Source: Phenylobacterium zucineum HLK1 (GTDB lineage Bacteria; Pseudomonadota; Alphaproteobacteria; Caulobacterales; Caulobacteraceae). From it: a stretch of DNA of 64,000 nucleotides. The notes beneath the pieces are model-generated. The model searched no databases. It had not been told where the DNA came from and saw nothing but the letters and a program-made list of their open reading frames with translations. Each line of letters opens with the position of its first letter. Within the stretch, counting starts at the first letter, position 1. Below are positions 52,442-61,418 of this stretch, piece by piece. The position numbers and the translations under genes were made by a program. The stretch is from the NCBI RefSeq assembly GCF_000017265.1, contig NC_011144.1:496001-560000 (forward strand). Reading direction: 5' to 3'.

Positions 52442-54229
52442 CTAGTAGGCCAGAGCCATGCCGTCCTTGCGCATCTCGCTGGCCGCGGCGTAGCGGCCGG
52501 GCCAGCGCTCGACCGCCTGGTAGCCGCCGAAGCCGCCGTCGGGCTCGCCCAGCTTCCAGCCGAGGGCGGCGAGGGCCGCCTTGGTCCTGGCGGGCACGCC
52601 GGTCTCCAGCCGCAGCAGGCCCAGCGGGTCCAGCTTCTGCCCGGTGGGCTCGGAGCCGCCCTCGTGATGCCAGCGGGGCGCATCGCCCGCCTCCTGCAGG
52701 GACAGGCCGTGGTCGACCATGTTGGAGATGATCTGCGCCTGGCCCTGGGGCTGCATGTCGCCGCCCATGACCCCGAACGACAGCCACGGCTTGCCCTCGC
52801 GCGTGGCGAAGCCCGGGATGATGGTCTGGAAGGGCCGCTTGCCGGGCGCGTAGAGGTTCGGATGGCCGTCCTGCAGGGCGAACAGCTCGCCGCGGTCCTG
52901 GAACATGAAGCCCAGGTCGTCGGGCGACAGGCCCGAGCCCATGCCCCGGTAGTTGGACTGGATGATCGAGACCATCATCCCGTCGGCGTCGGCGGTGGTG
53001 AAGTAGGTGGTGTCGCCGCGGCTGGGGGCCTGGAAGGGGGCGATCTCCCGCAGGATGCGGTCAGGCCGGATCAGGGCCGCGCGCTCCTTCGCATAGGCCT
53101 TGGAGACCAGGTGCTCGATCGGCGCCTTGTAGAAGGCGGGATCGGCGTAGTGGCGGGCGCGGTCCTCGAAGGCCAGCCGCTTGGCCTCCACCGCGTGGTG
53201 GATCGCCGCCGCCGACTGGAAGCCCATCGCCTTCACGTCGAACTGCTCGAGGATGTTCAGCAGCTGCAGGGTGGCGATCCCCTGGCTGTTGGGCGGCAGG
53301 GCCCAGACGTCGACCCCGCGGTAGCTGGACGAGACCGGGGCCACCCACTCCGACCGGTGGGCGGCGAGGTCGGCGCGGGTCATCCAGCCGCCGATGCGCT
53401 TGAAGTAGGCCTCGATGGCCCGGGCGGTCTCGCCCTCGTAGAACTCGCGCCCGCCGCCCTCGGCGATCCGGCGGTAGGTGGCCGCCAGGCGCGGGTTCCT
53501 GAACACCTCGCCCTCGACGGGGACCCGGCCCTCGGGGGCCCAGACGGCCTTGAAGTTCTCCACCTCCTCGATGCCCGAGCCGGGCCGGGTGAAGGCGCTG
53601 AACGAGCGCTCCAGGTAGTAGGCGACGTTCTGGGTGATCGGCGCGCCCTCGGTGGCGTGGCGGATCGCCGGCTCGAACAGGCTCTTCCACGGCAGCTTGC
53701 CGTAGCGCTGGTGCAGGCTCCACCAGGCGTCGACGGCGCCCGGCACGCTGACCGAGATGGCGCCGTGGCTGGGGATGAAGCCGTTCTTCGCCCGCGCCCG
53801 GACGGTCGCCAGCGACAGCCCGCGCGGGCTGCGGCCCGAGCCGTTCAGGCCGACGACCTTCCCCTGCTTCGGATCCCACAGCATCACGAAACAGTCGCCG
53901 CCGATGCCGCAGGCGATGGGCTCGGCGAAGCCCAGCACCGCATTGGCGGCCACGGCGGCGTCCACCGCCGAGCCACCGGCCTTGAGGATCTCGATGGCGG
54001 CGAGGGTGGCGAGGGGGTGGGCGGTGGCCGCCGCCCCGTGCAGGCCCCAGGCCGCCGAACGGCTGGCGAAGGTGGCGCCGTCGATCCGGTCGCCGGGCCC
54101 CACGTCGGGCCGGTTCCGGTTGGGGTTCTGGCTGCGGCTGTCCGCTAACGCGGGCGCGGCCAGAGGCCCGGCCAGGGGCGCGGCCAGGGCGGCGGCGGGC
54201 AGGGCGGCCAGGAAGGTGCGGCGGCGCAT
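52442..54229 (-). CDS. ggt: Gamma-glutamyltransferase family protein
   Basis: The 595-residue protein has a twin-arginine style leader (MRRRTFLAALPAAALAAPLAG) and the Ntn-hydrolase fold, with AIEILKAGGSAVDAAVAANAVLGFAEP, GIGGDCFVMLWD, and the self-cleavage site SRGDTTYFTTADADG, where a Thr becomes the nucleophile of the small subunit. It transfers or hydrolyses gamma-glutamyl groups of glutathione or cephalosporin-like substrates in the periplasm. The exact substrate is not set by sequence. Confidence 0.92.
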   Translation of the reverse strand: MRRRTFLAALPAAALAAPLAGPLAAPALADSRSQNPNRNRPDVGPGDRIDGATFASRSAAWGLHGAAATAHPLATLAAIEILKAGGSAVDAAVAANAVLGFAEPIACGIGGDCFVMLWDPKQGKVVGLNGSGRSPRGLSLATVRARAKNGFIPSHGAISVSVPGAVDAWWSLHQRYGKLPWKSLFEPAIRHATEGAPITQNVAYYLERSFSAFTRPGSGIEEVENFKAVWAPEGRVPVEGEVFRNPRLAATYRRIAEGGGREFYEGETARAIEAYFKRIGGWMTRADLAAHRSEWVAPVSSSYRGVDVWALPPNSQGIATLQLLNILEQFDVKAMGFQSAAAIHHAVEAKRLAFEDRARHYADPAFYKAPIEHLVSKAYAKERAALIRPDRILREIAPFQAPSRGDTTYFTTADADGMMVSIIQSNYRGMGSGLSPDDLGFMFQDRGELFALQDGHPNLYAPGKRPFQTIIPGFATREGKPWLSFGVMGGDMQPQGQAQIISNMVDHGLSLQEAGDAPRWHHEGGSEPTGQKLDPLGLLRLETGVPARTKAALAALGWKLGEPDGGFGGYQAVERWPGRYAAASEMRKDGMALAY

Positions 54230-54317
54230 CGGCGGACTCCGGAATGGGCAGATGACGGAGTGTTAGCGAAGCTGGGGCGGCCGGCCTAGCCAGGGCTCAG
54301 TTTAGCTGCTTAACAGG

Positions 54318-54332
54318 CGTTACAGTGTAACG
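54318..54332. promoter_or_regulatory. 15-base palindrome just before the aminopeptidase gene
   Basis: CGTTACA and TGTAACG flank one G in a perfect 7-1-7 inverted repeat. It ends 13 bases before the ATG, where a bound repressor would block transcription or translation. The gap is the 116-base divergent ggt-pepA region. Confidence 0.5.
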
Positions 54333-54345
54333 GGGGAAATCCTGC

Positions 54346-55881
54346 ATGCGAGCCGTCGTCGCCGCCCTGAGCCTGGCGCTGTGCGCCACCGCCGCCGAAG
54401 CGCGGCCCATCCAGTTCGCCGCCGAGGCGCCCCAGACGGGCGCGCTGGTGCTGCCGCTGGCGTCCGAAGCCGACCTGGCGGCCCGCGGAACCATGCTGGA
54501 CGAAGGCGTGCGCGCCGCCGTCTCCCGCGCCCTGGCGGCCGCCAAGTTCGACTACAAGGCCGGCGAGACCCTGAGCCTGCGCGGCCCGGGCCCCTGGGAT
54601 CAGATCGTCGTCCTGGGCGCCCGGCCCGAGGGCGCCGCGCTCACCGCCGTCGAGCTGCAGGACCTCGGCGCGGCGGCCGCCAAGGCCACGGCCAAGGCGC
54701 CGGCCGCGCTGGTGGCGACGGGCCTCTCCGATCCGTCCCAGGCGGCCCTGGGCGCGGCCCTGGGTTCGTACCGCTTCTCCAACAGCTACAAGTCCCGCAA
54801 GGCCGACGAGCCGGCGACCGAGCCCGCGCTGACCGTCGTGGCGTCCGACGCCGCGGCGGCGCGGCAGGCCTACGCCCGGCGCGGCGAGGCCCTGGCCGAG
54901 GCCGTGGCCTTCACCCGCGACCTGATCACCGAGCCCGCCAACGTGATCTATCCCGAGACCTTCGTGGAGCGCACCCGCGCGGCCTTCAAGGGCGTGGGCG
55001 GCGTGACCATCGAGGCGTTCGACGAGGCGGCGCTGCAGAAGATGGGCATGAACGCCATCCTCAGCGTGGGCATGGGGTCCAAGCGTCCGCCGCGCCTGCT
55101 GGTGGTCGAGTACAAGGGTCCCGGCGCGTCCGGCAAGCCGGTGGTGCTGACCGGCAAGGGGATCACCTTCGATTCCGGCGGCATCTCGCTGAAGCCGGGC
55201 TCGAACATGTGGAAGATGAAGGACGACATGTCCGGTGCGGCCGCGGTCGTCGGCGCGACCCTGTCGCTGGCCAAGTCGAAGGCCCCGGTGCACGTGGTGG
55301 CGATCGCCGCCCTGGCCGAGAACATGCCGGACGGCGGGGCCGCGCGCCCGGGCGACGTGATCCGCGCCTATGGCGGCAAGACCATCGAGCGGCTGAACAC
55401 CGACGCCGAGGGCCGCATCGTGCTGGCCGACGCCACCGCCTACGCCGACCAGCGCTACGACGCGGCGGCCATCGTCAACCTCGCCACCCTGACCGGTGCG
55501 GTCGTGGGCGCCCTGGGCGACGACTACGCCGGCCTCTTCAGCCGTCACGACGGCCTGGCCGAACAGGTCGAGGCGGCGGCCAAGGCCAGCGGCGAGGGCG
55601 TGTGGCGCCTGCCGATGCATCCCAGCTATGCCAAGGCGGTGGACTCGCCGATCGCCGACATCCGCGACATCGGCTCGGGCGAGCCGGGCGCCGGCGTGGG
55701 CGCCCAGGTGATCGGCTTCTTCGCCGACCCCGAGACCCCGTGGGCGCACGTCGACATCGCCGGCGTCGCCTGGGACGACCAGGGCACGCCCACCGCGCCG
55801 AAGGGCGCCCGCGGCTACGGCGTCCGCCTGCTGGACGAGCTGGTTCGCGGATTCGACGCCGCCAAGGCCGCCCGCAAGTAG
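54346..55881 (+). CDS. pepA: Leucyl aminopeptidase (M17), with a likely export signal
   Basis: The 511-residue enzyme shows the M17 metal and catalytic motifs VVLTGKGITFDSGGISLKP, MKDDMSGAAAVVG, ENMPDGGAARPGDV and NTDAEGRIVLADA. It removes N-terminal residues, preferring leucine, with two zinc or manganese ions. The N terminus MRAVVAALSLALCATAAEA looks like a signal peptide with an AxA cut site, though M17 enzymes are usually cytosolic. It has its own palindromic site upstream. Confidence 0.92.
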   Translation: MRAVVAALSLALCATAAEARPIQFAAEAPQTGALVLPLASEADLAARGTMLDEGVRAAVSRALAAAKFDYKAGETLSLRGPGPWDQIVVLGARPEGAALTAVELQDLGAAAAKATAKAPAALVATGLSDPSQAALGAALGSYRFSNSYKSRKADEPATEPALTVVASDAAAARQAYARRGEALAEAVAFTRDLITEPANVIYPETFVERTRAAFKGVGGVTIEAFDEAALQKMGMNAILSVGMGSKRPPRLLVVEYKGPGASGKPVVLTGKGITFDSGGISLKPGSNMWKMKDDMSGAAAVVGATLSLAKSKAPVHVVAIAALAENMPDGGAARPGDVIRAYGGKTIERLNTDAEGRIVLADATAYADQRYDAAAIVNLATLTGAVVGALGDDYAGLFSRHDGLAEQVEAAAKASGEGVWRLPMHPSYAKAVDSPIADIRDIGSGEPGAGVGAQVIGFFADPETPWAHVDIAGVAWDDQGTPTAPKGARGYGVRLLDELVRGFDAAKAARK

Positions 55882-55891
55882 TCCCCGCTCG

Positions 55892-55918
55892 GGAGCGGCG
55901 TCTTTACGGCGCCGCTCC
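55892..55918 (+). terminator. Hairpin after pepA
   Basis: A 9-base perfect stem (55892-55900 with 55910-55918) surrounds a 9-base loop containing TTT. No T-run follows, so it is a weak or Rho-dependent terminator at best. Confidence 0.4.
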
Positions 55919-55937
55919 GCCGGGCGCAGGATGGCGC

Positions 55938-56549
55938 ATGGCGATAGAGACGCTCGAGGACCTGGAGGCGATCTACGGCGTCTCGCTGGCTCCCGCCTCG
56001 GTGGTCAAGGAGACCGACCGGATCACCCCGCACTACCGGGCGCTGATCGAGGCCTCGCCCTTCGTGGCGCTCGCGACCGCCGGGCCGGAGGGCCTGGACT
56101 GCAGTCCCCGGGGCGACGCCGGCGCGGTCGTCCGTATCGCCGACGAGAAGACGCTGATCCTGCCCGACCGGCGCGGCAACAACCGCATCGACAGCCTGCG
56201 CAACATCGTCCGCGACCCGCGCGTGGCCCTGCTGTTCCTGATCCCCGGCTCGGCGACCACTTTCCGGGTGAACGGCCGCGCCGTGGTCAGCGCCGACCCG
56301 GACCTGCTGGCCTCGCTGGCCGTCGAGGGCCAGGCGCCGCGCACGGCCATCGTGGTGACGGTGGAGACGGCCTACTTCCAGTGCGCCCGGGCGGTGGTCC
56401 GCTCGGGCCTGTGGGACCCGGCGCGCCACGTCGATCCTGCGAGCCTGCCCACCCCCGGCCAGATCCTCGCCGCCCTCACCGGCGGTGAGGTCGGCGGCCA
56501 AGCCTATGACGCCGACTGGCCCGCCCGCGCGGTCAAGAGCCTCTGGTGA
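55938..56549 (+). CDS. Pyridoxamine 5'-phosphate oxidase family protein
   Basis: The 203-residue protein has the split-barrel flavin pattern PFVALATAGPEGLDCSPRGDAGAVV, LPDRRGNNRIDSLRNIVRDPRVALLF and VNGRAVVSADPDLL, matching the MSMEG_1061-type branch of the PNPOx-like family. FMN or F420 may bind, and the reaction is unknown. An out-of-frame ATG lies 7 bases before the real start. It is convergent with the protease gene, 3 bases apart. Confidence 0.85.
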   Translation: MAIETLEDLEAIYGVSLAPASVVKETDRITPHYRALIEASPFVALATAGPEGLDCSPRGDAGAVVRIADEKTLILPDRRGNNRIDSLRNIVRDPRVALLFLIPGSATTFRVNGRAVVSADPDLLASLAVEGQAPRTAIVVTVETAYFQCARAVVRSGLWDPARHVDPASLPTPGQILAALTGGEVGGQAYDADWPARAVKSLW

Positions 56550-56552
56550 GGC

Positions 56553-57796
56553 TCAGTTCGCCGGCCTGAGCGCCAAGGTGTCCAGCGCCTCAGCGATCGG
56601 GATGAAGAGGTTCAGGCCCGTCGGCGCGTCGTTGACCTGGTAGGTCGAGACGGAGATCCCGAGCACCGAACCCTTCTCGTCAAGCAGCGGACCTCCACTG
56701 TTGCCGGGATTGATCCCCACATCGCTCTGGAGAAACGCGAGGCCGTCGTAGGTCCTGCTCGCCGACACGACGCCCTTCGTCACCGTGTTCTGGAATTTCG
56801 CGTCGAGGGGCGTTCCGATCGCGAACACGGTCTCGCCCAGCGCCGCCGGCGAAGAGCGGAGCGCCAGGGGTGTCGCTTTGGCGCTCGTCTTGATGAGCGC
56901 GACGTCGCGTCGGCGGTCCGATCTGACAACCTCGCCCAATGCCTCGAAGCCATCCGCCCAGCGGACCTTCACGTACTTGGCGTCGCCGACGACATGCTGG
57001 TTGGTGAGCAGATAGCCGTCGCTCGAGACCACGAAGCCGCTGCCGTGGCCGCCGCCTGCAAACACGGCCGCAACCGACTGCACCGCCGCAGATAGAGGCA
57101 CAGACGCCGCCTTGGGGCCAACGATCTGGATCGCCTCGAAGCGGGTCGCGGGGGAGCCGATGGCCTGAGCGGGATCGTCGGCCATCACCTGTCGGAATCG
57201 CTCGTCCGCCAGGAGACTGCGGACGTTGGCGGCGAACGCCTCCTGGGCGAGGCTGCGCTTGCTGCGGTCGTCGAGCTTCTTCGCCTCGTAGGTGCCGGTC
57301 GTCTCGATTCTGGCGACCACCTCGCGCCGCAGGCCTGAGTAGATTTGCCACTCGACGCCGAGCGTAACCTTGCCGGAGGTCTTGATCACGTTCTCGCAGT
57401 AGGAGGCGTCCGCGCTCTTGACGAGGGCGCCGACCTGCAGGTCCCCAGATGTCGGAGCAGCTTCGGCGAAGAGGTTGGACGGGTCGGAGCCGGCCTTCAG
57501 GCCGCGGCGGCGAACTCTTCCGCGAAGACGGCGTCCAGACCTGTCATCATCTCGGCGAGATCCTTCCACAGCAGCGGCGTCGGCTGGATGCAGACGGTTC
57601 CCCACCAATAGGTGCCGACCTTCTGCTCGTCGCGGAGGGGGCTGCCCACGCGCGTCAGGGTCACCGAAGCCGAAACGCCTGCGGACGACGAGGCCTTCGC
57701 CGACGTCGGCGCCGGCGCCGGCGAGCCAAGCGGCTGCGCCTGCGCTGTTCCGACCGCCAGCGCCAGCGCGCCAACGATCACGATCCACCCCTTCAT
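56553..57796 (-). pseudogene. Frameshifted trypsin-like serine protease
   Basis: The first 99 residues (from ATG 57796: MKGWIVIVGALALAVGTAQA, a clear signal peptide) end at a TGA at about 57497. The following frame continues with GLKAGSDPSNLFAE and an intact S1 protease with His in LLTNQHVVGD, Asp in RRRDVALIK and Ser in NPGNSGGPLL. One extra G near 57500, in the run GCCGCGGCC, would restore a single protein of about 414 residues. It is therefore a recent frameshift or a sequence error. The triad and codon use show no other decay. A conserved MTGLDAVFAEEF precedes the break. Confidence 0.8.
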
Positions 57797-57829
57797 CGTC
57801 GCCCCCCTGTGCGTATCTGACGATCACCT

Positions 57830-57852
57830 CAACCTTAGTCAGCTTAAGGTTG
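57830..57852. repeat. 8-base inverted repeat upstream of the frameshifted protease
   Basis: CAACCTTA (57830-57837) and TAAGGTTG (57845-57852) flank a 7-base loop. It is AT-richer than its surroundings and lies between the VOC stop and the protease start, so it may be an operator or a terminator of the VOC gene. Confidence 0.5.
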
Positions 57853-57859
57853 TTTGACG

Positions 57860-58201
57860 CTACCCCTCGCTCCAGACCGCCAGCTCGTTGCCGGCGGGGT
57901 CGCGGAAGTGGAACCGCCGCCCGCCGGGGAAGGCGAAGATCGGCCGGACGATCGTTCCGCCCGCGGCGCGCACCTTGCCCTCCATGGCTTCCAGGTCGTG
58001 GGCGTAGAGGATGACCAGGGGCTGCGGCGCCGCCTCGGCCGCGTCGGCGTGGAAGCCCCCGTCGAGGCCCTCGTTGAAGGCCTGATAGTCGGGACCGTAG
58101 TCCTGGAAGGTCCAGCCGAAGGCCTGGCCGTAGAAGGCCTTGGTGGCGGCCATGTCGCCGCCGGGGAACTCCACGTAGTCGATCTTGCCGTCCTCGCGCA
58201 T
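57860..58201 (-). CDS. VOC family (glyoxalase-like) protein
   Basis: The 113-residue protein contains KIDYVEFPGGDMAATKAFYGQAFGW, GGFHAD and FPGGRRFHFRDPAGNELAVW, the outline of the vicinal oxygen chelate fold with one beta-alpha-beta-beta-beta pair. VOC proteins include glyoxalases and resistance proteins; no substrate can be named. It precedes the ABC exporter's end by 88 bases and lies on the same strand. Confidence 0.9.
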   Translation of the reverse strand: MREDGKIDYVEFPGGDMAATKAFYGQAFGWTFQDYGPDYQAFNEGLDGGFHADAAEAAPQPLVILYAHDLEAMEGKVRAAGGTIVRPIFAFPGGRRFHFRDPAGNELAVWSEG

Positions 58202-58289
58202 GGCGGGCCCTCCGTATTCATGTTCGCGTTATGTTCTAGGCCGGCCGCCCGCGCCCGGCAAGCCGCGGGCGGGGGGCCCAGCATCCCTC

Positions 58290-60080
58290 CTAGATCATCC
58301 CCTCGGTCACCGCGTGCAGGCGCGCATAGGCGCCGCCCTTCCTCACCAGGTCGGCGTGGCGGCCTTCCTCGACGATCCGGCCGTTCTCGAAGACGAGGAT
58401 CCGGTCGGCGCCGCGGATGGTGGAGAGCCGGTGGGCGATGACGATGGTCGTGCGGCCCGCCATCAGCTCTTCCATCGCCGCCTGCACCTGGCGCTCGGTC
58501 TCGACGTCGAGCGAGGAGGTGGCCTCGTCCAGCACCAGGATCGGGGCGTCGGCCAGGAAGGCGCGGGCGATCGCCACCCGCTGGCGCTCGCCGCCCGACA
58601 GCTTCACGCCGCGCTCGCCGACCAGGGTCGCGTAGCCCTTCGGCAGGCGGGTGATGAAGTCGTGGGCCCGGGCCCGCCGCGCCGCCAGCTCGACCTCCTC
58701 GCGGGTGGCGTCCGGCCGGGCGTAGGCGATGTTCTCGGCGATCGTGCGGTGGAACAGCGCCGGGTCCTGCGGCACGACGGCGATCGCGCGGCGGAGCGAG
58801 CCCTGCGCCACGTGGGCGATGTCCTGACCGTCGATCAGGATGCGGCCGCGCTCCAGGTCGTAGAGCCGCTGGACCAGCTTGACGAAGGTGGACTTGCCGG
58901 CCCCGGTCGCGCCCACCAGCGCCACCCGCTCGCCCGGCGCGATGGCCAGCGAGAAATCCTCGTAGAGCGGCGTCTCGGCCGACTTGTAGCGGAACGTCAC
59001 CTTGTCGAAGACGATCTCGCCGCGCTGGCCGCGGAAATGGGCCGCGTCCGGCCGGTCGGGCACCTGGGGCGCCATGCGGGCGTAGGCGGCCACGTCCTCG
59101 GCGTCGTCGAGGCCCTTCTGCATCATGCGGATGTTCTCGCCCATGTTGCGCAGGTAGCCGCTCATCAGCAGGAACGAGGTGATCGCGAAGGCGACGTCGC
59201 CGGCGCTCGCCTGGCCCAGCGCCCACAGCCGCACCAGCAGGCCCGAGAGGCCCGCCTGCAGCACCACCAGGATCATGTTCTGGATCAGCCAGACGTCGAG
59301 GAAGCGGTTCCAGGTGATCACCGTCCGGCTGCGCCACAGCTCGGTGACCTCGGCGATGCGGGCCTCCTCGCGCGGCTCGGCTCCGAACGCCTTCACCGTC
59401 GGGTTGGACGTGATGGAGTCGGCGAGCGCCCCGCCGATGCGGCTGTCCAGCGCCACCGACTTCAGGTTCGCCGGGCGCACGTACTTCACCGTCAGCCACA
59501 GGTTCGAGGCGATGTAGAGCGCCACCGTCGCCAGGGCGAAGAGGCCCACGCCGGGCCAGCGGAAGATCATGCTGACCGACAGGCCGACGAGGACGAGCAG
59601 GGCCGGGCCCAGCCAGAGCACGACCGCGTCCGAGACGCTGTCGTAGCCCCACATCGCCCGCGAGAGCTTGCGCACCGTGGCGCCGGCGAAGGTGTCGGCG
59701 TGCCAGTCGGCCGAGAACGCCTGCACCCGGCGGAAGGCCTCGTCGGTCATCGCCTTCATGTTGTGCGCGGCCATGGGGTTCCAGAAGCGGAAGGCCGCGT
59801 TCCGGATCAGCGAGAAGGCCAGGTAGACGCCGACGAAGGTCGCCCAGGCGGCCCAGGCCTCGGGCGGCTCGCGCGGCGTGGTCGCCACCGCGTCCACCAG
59901 CCGGCCGGCGGCCCAGGGCAGGGCGAGGTCGAAGCCGATCGCCACCAGCATCAGGATCACCGCCGGCCAGAACAGCCAGGGACGGCGCATCCAGAAGCGG
60001 GCGATGAAGCCCAGCACCTGGCTGTTCTTCAGGACGCGGTCCTTCTTGGCCTCGTCGTCGTCTTCGTAGTGGTCGGTCAT
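58290..60080 (-). CDS. ABC exporter, fused permease and ATPase
   Basis: The 596-residue half-transporter has six helices (residues 30-330) and an ATPase with Walker A GATGAGKST, signature KLSGGERQRVAIARA and Walker B ILVLDEATSSLD. It resembles multidrug/lipid exporters of the MsbA class. It starts in an ATGA overlap with the stop of a small basic ORF (60077-60289) that has a strong ribosome-binding site. No substrate gene is nearby, so its cargo is unknown. Confidence 0.9.
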   Translation of the reverse strand: MTDHYEDDDEAKKDRVLKNSQVLGFIARFWMRRPWLFWPAVILMLVAIGFDLALPWAAGRLVDAVATTPREPPEAWAAWATFVGVYLAFSLIRNAAFRFWNPMAAHNMKAMTDEAFRRVQAFSADWHADTFAGATVRKLSRAMWGYDSVSDAVVLWLGPALLVLVGLSVSMIFRWPGVGLFALATVALYIASNLWLTVKYVRPANLKSVALDSRIGGALADSITSNPTVKAFGAEPREEARIAEVTELWRSRTVITWNRFLDVWLIQNMILVVLQAGLSGLLVRLWALGQASAGDVAFAITSFLLMSGYLRNMGENIRMMQKGLDDAEDVAAYARMAPQVPDRPDAAHFRGQRGEIVFDKVTFRYKSAETPLYEDFSLAIAPGERVALVGATGAGKSTFVKLVQRLYDLERGRILIDGQDIAHVAQGSLRRAIAVVPQDPALFHRTIAENIAYARPDATREEVELAARRARAHDFITRLPKGYATLVGERGVKLSGGERQRVAIARAFLADAPILVLDEATSSLDVETERQVQAAMEELMAGRTTIVIAHRLSTIRGADRILVFENGRIVEEGRHADLVRKGGAYARLHAVTEGMI

Positions 60081-60289
60081 GCGGAATCTCGGGAAGGCCG
60101 GCCGGGCGCCGTCGGAGCGCGCGGGCCGGAAAGGCTGTCGTGGGTGGAGAACTCGCGGGAGGCCGCAGGCGCACGGGTTCGCTTCGCGCGGAGGACCGGC
60201 GAGCGCCTCGGGACGGGGCGTCCGGGCGAGCTAGAGGTGCGGCGGCGGCGGCCCGAGGCGTTTGCGGGGGGCAACGCGACGTCGGTCAT
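60077..60289 (-). CDS. Small basic protein or leader peptide before the ABC exporter
   Basis: This 70-residue frame starts MTDVALPPANASGRRRR, rich in Arg, Ser and Pro, and has GGGAGGA five bases before the ATG, one of the better ribosome sites here. Its TGA overlaps the exporter ATG, a pattern of translational coupling. No family is recognised and it may only be a coupling leader. Together with its flanks it fills the 350-base space between the exporter and ubiA. I see nothing else in that space beyond the divergent upstream DNA of ubiA. Confidence 0.45.
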   Translation of the reverse strand: MTDVALPPANASGRRRRTSSSPGRPVPRRSPVLRAKRTRAPAASREFSTHDSLSGPRAPTAPGRPSRDSA

Positions 60290-60430
60290 GTCGTCCTCCC
60301 GGATCGGCCTCGAAGGTTCAGAAGCTAGGCGCCGCCCCGGCGGGGGTCAAGGAACCGGGGCGGGTTCGGAGAACGCCGGATTCCGCCGCGGCATTTCCGC
60401 CACAGGCCCGGCTCTGCTAAGTCGCCGCCC

Positions 60431-61348
60431 ATGACCGCGCCCCTGCCCGACGCCGCGCCCGCCAACTGGGTGGACCGACACGCGCCCGCGGGGCTCCGCC
60501 CATGGCTGAAGCTCGGCCGCTTCGACCGGCCGACTGGCGTCTGGCTCCTGATGCTGCCCGGCTGGCAGGGCGTCGCCCTGGCCGGGCTGGCGACGGGCCG
60601 CGGCCCCGACCTGGCGCTGCTCGCCAAGATCTTCGTGGGCGCGGCGCTGATGCGGGCGGCGGGCTGCGCCTACAACGACATCGTCGACAGCGACATCGAC
60701 GCCAAGGTCTCGCGCACGGCGGGGCGGCCGATTCCCTCGGGCCAGATCAGCCTCCGGCAGGCGTGGGGCTTCATCGTCGCCTGCTGCCTCGTCTCCTTCG
60801 GCCTCCTGCTGACCATGCCGCCGCTCGCCATCGGCCTGGGCGTCGCCTCGCTGGCGCTGGTCGCGGCCTATCCGTTCATGAAGCGGATCACCTGGTGGCC
60901 GCAGGCGTGGCTGGGCCTCACCTTCAACTGGGGCGCGCTGCTGGGCTACGCGGCGGCGGCGGGGGAGCTCTCGCTCGCGGCCGGTCTGCTCTATGCGGCG
61001 GGCATCTTCTGGACCCTCGGCTACGACACCATCTACGCGGTCCAGGACCTCGAGGACGACGCCCTGGCCGGCGTGAAGTCTTCGGCGCGGCGCCTGGGCT
61101 CCGGCGTGGGGCGCGGCGTCCTCGTCTTCTACCTGGTATCGCTGGCCCTGGCGGCGGCCGCCCTGCTGCAGGGGGGCGCCTCGACCCTCGCCCTGCCGCT
61201 GTTCGCCCTCTACGCCGTCCACCTGATCCTGCAGGCGCGGCGCGTGCGGCCGGACGCCCCGGCGCAGGCGTTGTTCCTGTTCAAGGCCAACGCCTGGGCG
61301 GGGCTGATCCTGTTCGCCGCCGTCGTGGCGGGGGGCTTCCCGCTCTAG
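60431..61348 (+). CDS. ubiA: 4-hydroxybenzoate octaprenyltransferase
   Basis: The 305-residue membrane enzyme attaches the polyprenyl tail in ubiquinone synthesis. It has RFDRPTGVWLLMLPGWQG, the first Asp motif CAYNDIVDSDIDAKV, SRTAGRPIPSGQIS and the second Asp motif YAVQDLEDDALAGVKSSA, with about eight helices. It is divergent from the exporter. The partner decarboxylase ubiD is at 50266. Confidence 0.95.
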   Translation: MTAPLPDAAPANWVDRHAPAGLRPWLKLGRFDRPTGVWLLMLPGWQGVALAGLATGRGPDLALLAKIFVGAALMRAAGCAYNDIVDSDIDAKVSRTAGRPIPSGQISLRQAWGFIVACCLVSFGLLLTMPPLAIGLGVASLALVAAYPFMKRITWWPQAWLGLTFNWGALLGYAAAAGELSLAAGLLYAAGIFWTLGYDTIYAVQDLEDDALAGVKSSARRLGSGVGRGVLVFYLVSLALAAAALLQGGASTLALPLFALYAVHLILQARRVRPDAPAQALFLFKANAWAGLILFAAVVAGGFPL

Positions 61349-61418
61349 GCCGTTCCCCCCAAGACCGTTCCCCGGCGTCACCCTGTTTCGCGGGGCGTTC
61401 CGGGCGTAGACTGCGGCC

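Noticed and set aside
54381-55937. Extension of the PNPOx-like frame over pepA
   Set aside because: It is out of frame inside an intact M17 gene; the PNPOx fold begins at 55938.
58185-60434. 749-residue plus-strand ORF opposite the ABC exporter
   Set aside because: It is antisense to a complete exporter and rich in Gln/His/Arg/Gly without domains.
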